DNA from: Mytilus edulis
Lineage: Eukaryota; Mollusca; Bivalvia; Mytilida; Mytilidae
Direction: 5' to 3'
Assembly: GCF_963676685.1 (NCBI RefSeq)
Contig: NC_092356.1
Span: 21,563,750-21,627,749 of the forward strand
DNA: 64,000 nt
Part shown: positions 35,801 to 42,966 of the stretch, in pieces
Layout of the letters: every line of letters begins with the position of its first letter
Numbering within the stretch: position 1 is the stretch's first letter
Translations under genes and position numbers: made by a program
Notes under the pieces: model-generated
What the model was told of the DNA's origin: nothing
The model's database searches: none
The model's input: only the letters and a program-made list of their open reading frames with translations

Positions 35801-36376
35801 TGAGACTACAACTAAAAAGGCAATAGGTATTACATATATACGTTTATTTTGGACTTTTGAGATAAAAGGATTTATCTGATATATAAAAAAAACTATTTCC
35901 TATGATTGCTTTGTTTGTATTTTAATAGATTAATAACATAGATCGATAATGTTAATGTTTGTTTTATAGATTTGTGAAAGTATACATTTACAGCTGATAG
36001 AATACGTTACTATTGCCATATATACTGTTATCGATTTAATTTTTACACGTCTAAATATTATTTTGTGAAGCCGAATTTAAGATTAATCTCACTGGTACCT
36101 GTAAGTTGTCACAGTTTGTTAAAGAAATAAGTTATATTGATTCATGTCGAAACTGAATCAAATATTTTTTTCAGCACTTACAAAGAGCTGCTTACGATGT
36201 TCAGAGAAGAATTCAAATACCACTGATATGTTCTGAACCGGTGAAGACCCATCATCGTTTGAATGAAGCAATGTATCCTTTGTACCATGTCCAAAAGGAA
36301 AGAACTCAGAGATTTGTACATTGGCAAATACTGTACCGGAAACAAATAAAAGGAAAACTACTGGTAACATCTCCAT
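26280..36376 (-). CDS. NIDO + two VWA domain secreted protein, copy B (seven exons)
   Basis: Exons: 36376-36182, 34466-34164, 31108-31004, 30231-30072, 29421-29139, 27948-27662, 26830-26280. All have GT-AG junctions and phases 0,0,0,1,2,1, giving 1884 bp and 627 residues. Residues 1-18 are a signal peptide; about 25-245 form a NIDO domain (LAPFWADIDTSRC, FQAVLITDSKSAFVIYNYN, EGSRTSQIINLPNLSNVGY). About 262-430 is VWA 1 with an intact metal site (D271, S273, S275, T336, D374). About 449-620 is VWA 2 (D459, S461, S463), which lacks the later Thr and Asp. No transmembrane segment follows, so it should be an extracellular matrix or secreted protein. Tandem VWA pairs are known in mussel byssal proximal thread matrix protein, but that link is only a suggestion. 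A candidate AATAAA (25941-25936) lies inside the Penelope remnant. Confidence 0.88.
27285..27440. repeat. R4 repeat in intron 6 of NIDO copy B
   Basis: TTTTATAGCTAGCTAAGC and AAGACAGTCGCATCAATCGC landmarks. Confidence 0.65.
27515..27725 (-). repeat. tandem triplication of the exon 6 end and splice donor
   Basis: Three diverged copies of a roughly 60-80 bp unit, read on the minus strand: GGAAGTATCTTC, CGAATCTAGC, CCTGGATGTCTTGGTAAGTG, then GTGTCATACATTTTTCGG. The first copy holds the end of exon 6 and its donor at 27662/27661. The second has lost the donor segment. The third has an intact donor at 27520/27519. Confidence 0.85.
27662..27948 (-). CDS. NIDO copy B exon 6 (VWA 1, C-terminal half)
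   Basis: 287 bp, entry phase 2, exit phase 1. Encodes AKRFVVIFTDG with metal-site Asp374 and VATVGIGSSVKHDHLELI. Ends CTTG/GTAAGT. Confidence 0.9.
29139..29421 (-). CDS. NIDO copy B exon 5 (VWA 1, N-terminal half)
   Basis: 283 bp. Starts DPGQCFLKAADIVFVVDMSLS with the DxSxS metal site and continues to TATGISNLKNALSST. Exits in phase 2 at a GTAGGT donor. Confidence 0.9.
30072..30231 (-). CDS. NIDO copy B exon 4 (end of NIDO)
   Basis: 160 bp. Encodes VGFNMGDDIHFYSVEGSRTS and SNVGYPGKFVFRVD, the classic final block of NIDO domains. Exit phase 1 at GGAG/GTATTG. Confidence 0.9.
30445..30610 (+). repeat. R3 repeat in intron 3 of NIDO copy B
   Basis: AAAGATACCAAAGGGACAGTC, CTGACAACGCCATGGCTAAA and ACAAACAGACGAAAAATAG landmarks. 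Confidence 0.8.
30725..30815 (+). repeat. possible decayed tRNA-like SINE head
   Basis: ATGTAGAGCTCTGGACAC, then after about 35 bp GGAGTTCCGGTCC, arranged like pol III A and B boxes. The B box is imperfect. Weak call. Confidence 0.25.
31004..31108 (-). CDS. NIDO copy B exon 3
   Basis: 105 bp, too short for an ordinary ORF call. Acceptor TTTTTTTTTCAG, then RNTFQAVLITDSKSAF and YNKIEWIASSDIPAQ, then CAG/GTAAAT. Phase 0 at both ends; it joins exons 2 and 4 into an unbroken NIDO domain. Confidence 0.9.
31240..32528. mobile_element. TIR element with arrayed CAGGGATTATGTA subterminal motifs
   Basis: The ends are inverted copies: GTTACAGTTAATTTGTATAATC at 31240 and its near-complement ending at 32528. 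Both 100-190 bp subterminal zones carry many CAGGGATTATGTA-like motifs in both orientations, typical of transposase-binding arrays. The 0.9 kb interior has no transposase I recognise. It sits in intron 2 of NIDO copy B. Target duplication not resolved. Confidence 0.7.
33150..33285 (-). repeat. R3 repeat (reverse) in intron 2 of NIDO copy B
   Basis: TTAGCCATGGCGTTGTCAG and GTCCCTTTGGTATCTTTCG landmarks. Confidence 0.8.
33636..33661. repeat. short perfect hairpin
   Basis: CGTATCACACT and AGTGTGATACG, an 11-bp perfect stem around a short GC-containing loop, in intron 2 of NIDO copy B. No function assigned. Confidence 0.6.
33815..33970 (-). repeat. R1 repeat, internally deleted
   Basis: TTGAGAATAGAAATGGTGAAT and CAAAGAGACAACAACCCGACC run directly into GAGATCTCAACCCTCCCC. 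The middle of R1 is missing. Confidence 0.75.
34164..34466 (-). CDS. NIDO copy B exon 2
   Basis: 303 bp. Acceptor TTATTATAG, then VNTNGLVSF, LAPFWADIDTSRC, IVTWYNVPHFGASSS, ending AAG/GTTTGG. Same length and phases as exon 2 of copy A. Confidence 0.9.
34486..34734. mobile_element. intact foldback MITE beside a splice acceptor
   Basis: About 249 bp and almost fully self-complementary: GCAGAATGCATCGAGTGTG at the left and its complement at the right, with CTTGGTTAGCTTGCTTG and GGTAGTTTACCTAACC inside. Same family as the split copy at 6716/12664. Its left end is only 19 bases from exon 2 of NIDO copy B. Confidence 0.85.
34918..35278 (-). mobile_element. tRNA-derived SINE
   Basis: On the minus strand: GGGGTAGTGGTTAGTGCATCG (A box 35267-35255), then GGTTCGATTCC (B box 35228-35218), spaced as in a tRNA. 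A body follows (GACCCGTGTTAAGAGAG, CACGTAAAAGACACCC), with a tail of repeated AAACT (34936-34918). The acceptor stem does not pair, so this is not a functional tRNA gene. Lies in intron 1 of NIDO copy B. Confidence 0.8.
35450..35565 (-). repeat. R4 repeat (reverse)
   Basis: TATGCGACTGTCATATGAG and AACCAGGTTTAATTTTCC landmarks, in intron 1 of NIDO copy B. A scrap of R2 (GGCATTCATACCACATCTTC) follows at 35690-35722. Confidence 0.6.
36182..36376 (-). CDS. NIDO copy B exon 1 (signal peptide)
   Basis: 195 bp. MEMLPVVFLLFVSGTVFA leader, then EFFPFGHGTKDTLL. Ends CTCTTT/GTAAGT, the same junction as in copy A. Confidence 0.9.
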
Positions 36377-37507
36377 CTTGGAATGAAATAGAAAGAAAAA
36401 ACAAAAAATAAGATAAAAAAGTTTAAAACAGAATAAAAGAGAAAAATATCCGATTGATTAGATTGTTTACTAATTTATAGTTTTAAGTACTTTTTTTTCG
36501 ATTCAGCGATTATTTAAACGAGTTATAACAGCCCCTTTTCCGGTAAAAGTACGAAACCTCGTAACGTTTCCTTCATTTTCAAACACCAATCAGTGATTTA
36601 TAACTAAAAACAAACCGGTGGCATAATGCACATTGAACAAAAACAAAAACATATAAATATCAACTTATATTCATATTCACAACTATTTTAAGGAATACAC
36701 ATAAACAATTTTATTTCGAAATTTGTGCAACTTTATTAAAGTTGTATACGACGGAGTGGATTCCAAAAATTAATCTTCTAACTCTTCTTCATATTTTAAA
36801 AGTCTTTCAATTAATATTCACAGCCCGTTTTGTAAATGTAAACATATCTAGTATTTCTATTGTACTCATTGTTTATTTTCTCAACATATTTACCTTTATT
36901 TTACTGCATAATATCCATGTATACCTTTGTTTATAAAGCAGTTTATTAGAATAAAGTGTATATATAGTAAAAATACAGTATATGAAATTTAATGAAATAA
37001 AATGAAGGACGCAATTATGTCATAGCGATAATAACATTATAGATTGCTGAAAAAAAGAATTGTACAATACCTTTTAAATTCCACTGTAGTTGAAAAATTA
37101 GTAAATAATATTGTTTTGTTTGCACACTTCCCACTTCCTGGTCTATCTTATATTTCTTTTAAACTACTTGTATTGTTGTAAACAAAGGATTGAAATATAA
37201 ATTGATCGTACTTTATCTTTAAGTGACTTTTCCGATCATTTCAGTACGTGCAAATCAATACAAGTCATGTATTAACCTTTTTATATATGCATGTCATTTC
37301 ATATTTGATTTTATCAAAGAGTTTGTCGGAAATTTGTGTCAATTCATCAACCAGCTGGAAAATACAAAGTGAAATTTTTTTCCCCTTGATTATAAGAAAA
37401 CTCTTTTAGAGTAATTAAATAGTCAATCTTAATTGGTGCGGCTTTATACCGTTCGTTCAATGACGGACGGTTTTTGCGGATAAGTATAGCAATTATTTTG
37501 TGTTTGG
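36377..37507. other. upstream of NIDO copy B, nothing recognised
   Basis: AT-rich; should include the promoter of copy B. No motif stood out. Confidence 0.4.
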
Positions 37508-38853
37508 TTAAGCCCTGGTCACAACGAACCCACTACACATTTTTGCAGCGCCACGACATAAAAATTAGTCAAATCGCGGGTAATTTTTATCATCGTACGA
37601 CAGTCGCACGATATTTTGAGCATCGTGGCGCTGTCGTGTGTCGTCGGACGAAAATTGGACGTGCACCTTTTTTGCTCTACAATTTTTTGTCGTGTCACTG
37701 TCTGTTGGCTGTCGTAAAGCCCCATTCACAACAGATCGTACGAATTTTTGTCGTGGAAGATCTATAAAATAGGTGTCGTGCAAACTGTAAAAAAACTGGT
37801 CACATCAGCTACGACATGTCCAAGATAGGAACACTACAGAAAAAATTGTAATTGTACTGTTCTGGGTTTGTCGCAAGTCGGTCGTGCAACAGTCGTGCGA
37901 CAGTCGTATGACAATCGTGAGTTGTTTGGGGATGTTTTCAGATTATCATGTCATGTGATGCCCGTGTAACTGTCGTGTCACTGTCGTGCAGCTGTCATAC
38001 GACTGTCGTACAACAGTCGTGGGTCACTCGCGCGTTTGAATCCGATTTACTAGTATATAAAAAAGGCCTGATTTATTAAGTGCCATTTGTCATTTGCTTT
38101 CAATATTATTCAGTGTTATTATAAGTTCGGTGCACAAAAAAAACAACGTTTTTCGTATTAATTTGTATTATAATTGTTCAGCGAATTTTAACCAGGATGC
38201 CCCCGAAAAGAAAAATTAACAAAAGAAAGGTGGTAGCAACGCTAACAGGACCATATTTTGCTCTAGTTGGGAGTCCGACAAGGCGCCTTTTCAACAAGGC
38301 CAAGCGTAACGTTCTGGTGTAGTAGCCATCCTCCTTATACGGCAGACGATATGTTTTTCCGAACATTCATTCCTGCCGAATTGTATTCTTCTGAATAAAA
38401 CTAAAATATGTTGCACGACAAACGTACTACTGTCGTACAACAGATAATTAATGGTGTGCGAGCATCGTACGAAATTTGGTATTTGTGGGACAATCGTGCG
38501 ACTGTATCACTAGTGTCTTGCGACAGTCGTTAGATTGTCGTACGACAGTCATGCGACAGTCGTACGATTGTTTTATTAAAATGGTTTATGTTGGTACCCA
38601 CGACAATGGGTTTTTATCGCACGACAGTCGCACGACTGTGGTAAGACACTTTCACGACAGCTACAAGACAGTGACACGACAAAAAATCGTAGAGCAAAAA
38701 AGGTGCCTGTCCAATTTTTGTCCCACGACACACGACATCGCCACAATGCTCAACATATCGTGCGACTGTCGTATGATGACTCGCGTTTTTTATCAAATTT
38801 ATTGTCGTGGCGCTGCATAGATTTGTCGTGGGTTCGTTGTGACCAGGGCTTAA
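37508..38853. mobile_element. TTAA-flanked long-TIR element X
   Basis: TTAA at 37508-37511 and 38850-38853 flank a terminal inverted repeat of about 200 bp that starts GCCCTGGTCACAACGAACCC and ends in its complement. The arms are filled with TCGTACGACAGTCGCACGA-like motifs. TTAA duplications are characteristic of piggyBac and Kolobok superfamilies. No transposase seen. Confidence 0.75.
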
Positions 38854-39744
38854 GAGTGTGTATAAGAGTGTATTATCAAAGTCTTGCGACTGTCGTCCGA
38901 TAAACACATTTTCATGGGTACCAACATAAACCATTTAAAAAAAAGTCGTACACTTTTGCACGACTGTCGTACGACAATCCTACGACTGTCGCAAGACACT
39001 CGTGATACAGTCGCACGAGTGTCTCACGAATACCAAATTTCGTACGATGCTTGCACAACATGGATTGTCTGTCGTACGACAGTGGTACGTTCGTCGTGCA
39101 ACATATTTTTGTTTTATTTAAAAGAATACATTTCGGCGGGAATAAATGTTTAGGAAAACATACCGTCTACCATTTATAGAGGATAGCTTTATACCAGAAG
39201 GATTACGCTTGGTCCTGCTGAATAGGCGCCTTCTCGGACTCCAACAAGAGCAAAATATGGTCCTGTTGGCGTTGATTAGAGCCCCGAACAGTATAGGAAC
39301 TAGCGAAACGCCCGATGTTGGTGGGCTAGGGCATAGATCGAACCACGCCTGATGTTTGGGCAGTATAGTATACACTGATACAGGAGTTGGAGCTGGAATC
39401 TGCCGGTGTTTTTGTTGGATTCATGCGGTTAGAGCCCGACATATTTCAAGACAGTATCACAACAGTCGAACGACAGTAACGACATCACGCGCATCCCATG
39501 ACATGAAAAATAGCCCCAAACAACTCATGATTGTCGTACGACTGTTGCACGACCTACTTGCGACTTACCTACGACGGTACAATTACAACTTTTTTTCTCG
39601 ATCGTGTACCCATCGTGGACATGTCGTAGCTGATGTGACCACTCGAAATATTTTTTTGACATTTTGCACGACAGTGTCACGACAACTATCTTATAAATCT
39701 TCCACGACAAAAAAATCGTACGATCTGTTGTAACCGGGGCTTAA
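37715..39744. mobile_element. overlapping 2 kb palindrome Y (TTAA-type)
   Basis: The left end at 37719 (GCCCCATTCACAACAGATCG, preceded by TAAA) pairs with the right end at 39740 (complement, followed by TTAA). The long arms stay complementary to near 38640 and 38877; for example 38467-38485 pairs with 39029-39046, and 38333-38381 pairs with 39131-39182. The right arm of X sits in the unpaired centre. Short frames in the arms (KTYRLP...LRL.LL.RRL in both) are the two halves of the same inverted sequence, not two genes. Confidence 0.7.
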
Positions 39745-40289
39745 GGATCCCATGAAATAACATTTATAGATATTTCAGTTAAACTACTATTAGAAAGCAT
39801 GTAATTATATAAAACATTTGATGATACATGTCTAGAAAATCATTATTTTTTGCGATGAAGCATTAATTGTACATTTATATCATAAGACGGTTAAGTAAGG
39901 GAAGACTTTGTTTTTCAACTTTGATAAGCATTGTTAAGATAAGAGAAATGAAACCAATATGTGTTGAAGACACATTGGTGGCCTTGTGCTGTTTTTTGCT
40001 CTTTTGTCAGATTGTTATCTCCTTCTCATATTCCCTGTTTCGATTTACAATTTCATTGCTTAAGATTTCATCTTGTTCAGTAAAACAAAATATTGGGTAA
40101 ATCCCATCTCTATTTTGTGAGCCTGATCATGATAGCTGTTATGTTTTTTAGTCTTATACTTGTGATTTTCTATTAGTTTGCACTTTATATGGCGTTATAA
40201 TCATGAACAAATAAGACTCTATTTGTTAAATTTCACATGCATAAGCCATACTGTCTAATCAACACTAGTTAACTTATAAAATATTTATA
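39745..40289. other. intergenic, nothing recognised
   Basis: AT-rich DNA right of the palindromes; no supported feature. Confidence 0.4.
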
Positions 40290-40345
40290 GGCTCTTAAAA
40301 GAGAGAAGAATGATACCAGAGGGGACAGTCAAATTCATAGTTTCA
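40290..40345 (+). repeat. R3 fragment
   Basis: AAAAGAGAGAAGAATGATACC and GGGGACAGTCAAATTCATAG. Confidence 0.6.
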
Positions 40346-40429
40346 TAATCACTAGATAGTAAGTATTGAGAATAAAAAGAGAGATATTCACTTCAAATAA
40401 ACATATACTAGTCTAGTAGTTGTTTCAAA

Positions 40430-40503
40430 ATATCTGTGTCATTTCGTCTCTTGTTAAGAGTCGTCTCATTGGCAATTATATTACATCTTCTTTTTTTTTT
40501 TAT
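40430..40503 (-). repeat. R2 end fragment
   Basis: GTGTCATTTCGTCTCTTG, GTCTCATTGGCAATTATATT, ACATCTTC, then a T run: the reverse of the start of R2. Confidence 0.7.
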
Positions 40504-40524
40504 AAAACGCATGTATTTCATAAT

Positions 40525-42384
40525 AAATAAAATTGAGAATGGAAATGGGGAATGTGTCAAAGAGACAACAACCCGACCAAATAAAAAACAACAACAACAG
40601 AGGGTCACCAACAGGTCTTCAATGTAGCGAGAAATTCCCGCACCCGGAGGCGTCCTTCAGCTGGCCCCATAACAAATATATACTAGTCCAGTGATAATAA
40701 ACGCCATACTAATTTCCAAATTGTACACAAGAAACTAAAATTAAAATAATACAAGACTAACAAAGGCCAGAGGCTCCTGACTTGGGACAGGCGCAAAAAT
40801 GCGGCGGGGTTAAACATGTTTGTGAGATCTCAACCCTCCCCCTATACCTCTAACCAATGTAGTAAAGTAAACGCATAACAATACGCACGTTAAAATTCAG
40901 TTCAAGAGAAATCCGAGTCTGATGTCAGAAGATGTAACCAAAGAAAATAAACAAAATGACAATAATACATAAATAACAACAGACTACTAGCAGTTAACTG
41001 ACATGCCAGCTCCAGACTTCAATTAAACTGACTGAAAGATTATGATTTCATCATATGAACATCAGGCACAATCCTTCCCGTTAGGGGTTTAGTATCATAC
41101 CATCATAACATATATGAGAAGAACATAACCCGTGTCATGCCAACAACAGTATTTTAGAATAAATGTGTTTAGTTCCGATGCAAAGACCTTATCAGTGACT
41201 CAATATTAACGCCAAAATATGCAATCTTTAATGACTTGACAACAGTATCGTAATTATATCCCTTCTTAATAAGTCTCTTCAAAGGTTTTGTAAGTTTCTG
41301 AGGTGAATACTGACACCTTTGTGCTTTATAAAGATTAATATTACCATAAAAAAATTGGATGTGAAATACCTGAACGTATTAGAAGTCTGCATGTTGAGCT
41401 ATATTTACGAATGATGTCTTTATACCGATGATAAAATTTAGTAAATGTTTTGACTAGTTTGTGATATCGAAAACCCTGGTGTAATAATTTTTCAGTAATA
41501 CATAAATTTCTCTCGTTAAAATCGAAAACATTGTTACATACACGAGCGAATCGTACAAGTTGAGATATATAAACACCGTAAGATGGTGACAAGGGAACGT
41601 CACCATCTAAAAACGGATAATTAACGATAGGAAATGAAAAATCATCCCTTTTATCATAAATTTTAGTATTCAGCTTTCCATTAGTGATATAGATATCAAG
41701 ATCAAGAAAAGGGCAGTGGTCATTGTTAGTATTAGCTTTATTTAAAGTGAGTTCAACAGGATAAATTTCATTAATATACATACTGAAGTCGTCATTATTG
41801 AGAGCCAAAATATCATCCAAATATCTAAAAGTATTATTAAATTTGTTTATCAGATGTTGTTTCGATGGGTCTTTGCTTATTTTTGTCATAAATTGTAACT
41901 CATAACAATACAAAAACAGGTCCGCAATAAGTGGTGCACAGTTAGTCCCCATTGTAATTCCGATAATCTGACGATATACGGAATCTCCAAAGCGAACAAA
42001 AATGTTATCTAGTAAAAATTCAAGGGCATATATAGTATCAAAGCATGTCCAATTAACATAGTTTTTTTGTTTATTGCTACTAAAAAATGACCTAAAAGAG
42101 TTTGAACATATATATTCACATTCTGATTTTTTGAATGCCCATTTAATTAGGTGTGTGAATTTTTTCTTAATGAGAATGTGAGGCAATGTGGTATACAGGG
42201 TAGAAAAATCAAAACTTTGAACAGATTCAAAATCACCAATATAAGCATGCAATTTATCAAGCACTTCCAACGAGTTCTTGACACTCCAAAAGTAATTTAT
42301 TCCACTATTTTCGAAGGCCTTATTTGAACAATTTATTATCAGGTTTTTAATTGTACCAAGTGTGCTGGTAAGAAGAATAGACAA
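40525..42384 (-). mobile_element. Penelope-like element, copy 1 (5'-truncated) with R1 as its 3' region
   Basis: The reverse transcriptase frame (42384-41341, minus) is followed by about 0.8 kb of noncoding sequence ending at 40525. The last 450 bp of this are the R1 repeat (CCCGACCAAATAAAAAAC, CCCGCACCCGGAGGCG, GGGTTAAACATGTTTGTG). This places R1 as the element's 3' terminal region. The left flank of the RT is cut at a TTTAGTTTAG tract at 42388-42400. Confidence 0.8.
41341..42384 (-). CDS. Penelope-like reverse transcriptase (N-terminally truncated)
   Basis: 347 codons open. Motifs in order: SFDFSTLYTTLPH (block A), GITMGTNCAPLIADLFLY (block B), TFRYLDDILALNNDDF (catalytic YLDD), then HCPFLDLDIYITNGKLNTKI and YPFLDGDVPLSPSYGVYISQ, and a basic tail (FYHRYKDIIRKY). 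The FLDL and YDKRDD blocks after YLDD are typical of Penelope-like elements rather than LINE or LTR types. The GIY-YIG endonuclease that usually follows is absent, as is the N-terminal RT region. The frame has no ATG at its start (it opens with TTG), consistent with truncation. The RT core itself has no stop, so this copy is relatively young. Confidence 0.8.
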   Translation of the reverse strand: MSILLTSTLGTIKNLIINCSNKAFENSGINYFWSVKNSLEVLDKLHAYIGDFESVQSFDFSTLYTTLPHILIKKKFTHLIKWAFKKSECEYICSNSFRSFFSSNKQKNYVNWTCFDTIYALEFLLDNIFVRFGDSVYRQIIGITMGTNCAPLIADLFLYCYELQFMTKISKDPSKQHLINKFNNTFRYLDDILALNNDDFSMYINEIYPVELTLNKANTNNDHCPFLDLDIYITNGKLNTKIYDKRDDFSFPIVNYPFLDGDVPLSPSYGVYISQLVRFARVCNNVFDFNERNLCITEKLLHQGFRYHKLVKTFTKFYHRYKDIIRKYSSTCRLLIRSGISHPIFLW

Positions 42385-42589
42385 TTTAGTAGTTTAGTTT
42401 AGTAAACATTATTTAGTTCACATTACATTTGGTTCGTCAGAAGCGCTTGTCTGGATAAAAAACTCCAAAATTCAAGTAGATAGTATATGCCAAACTGAGT
42501 ACAAGTAAACATTCCTGCTATTTGAGTACTTCAATATGTTTTAAATGTAAAACATGTATAGATAGTTGTGACTAGCAGTCGCTACTTCG

Positions 42590-42822
42590 CAACATTCTTG
42601 AAAAAATAAAACGTAAATTCTAAATATTTATCAAAATGACAATTTAGTATAGTCCTAACCTTGTAAAATCAATAACATGATATATCCGATATCCATCATC
42701 ATGTCCGTTCGAGAACAAAAACTTAGTTCAATATGTGTACATGTATATAACCGAAGAAATAAGAGCCTGTATAACATGTTTTTTGGTATATAATTGGAAG
42801 AAATATATATTTAACACGAAAT
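42590..42822 (+). promoter_or_regulatory. upstream region of ependymin-related gene 1, shared with gene 2
   Basis: CTTCGCAACATTCTT, AAAACGTAAAT, AAAATGACAAT, ATATCCGATATCC, CATGTCCG, GTACATGTATATAACC and AATAAGAG occur in the same order upstream of the paralogue (63365-63540). A TATA-like GTATATAATT lies at 42786-42795. The core promoter position is not determined. Confidence 0.55.
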
Positions 42823-42966
42823 ATGGGCCCGGGGAAATTATTACATTTTGTAAGTCTTGCAGTATTTGTTGTACAAGTCTATCCATGTTGTTTGCCAGAA
42901 AAACTGGAAGGAAAGATGGTGATGTCAATTAGTTTGAAAAATAATGGAGACCCGTTCACCATCACG
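42823..42966 (+). CDS. ependymin-related 1, exon 1
   Basis: ATG to ACG/GTTAGT. Signal peptide LLHFVSLAVFVVQVYP, then the paired Cys motif and MSISLKNNGDPFTIT, nearly identical in pattern to exon 1 of the paralogue. Confidence 0.92.

Noticed and set aside
38178-39352. Two similar short frames (KTYRLP...RRL) on opposite strands
   Set aside because: They are the two arms of palindrome Y, so the similarity is due to inversion and is not independent coding evidence. A remnant transposon gene cannot be excluded.
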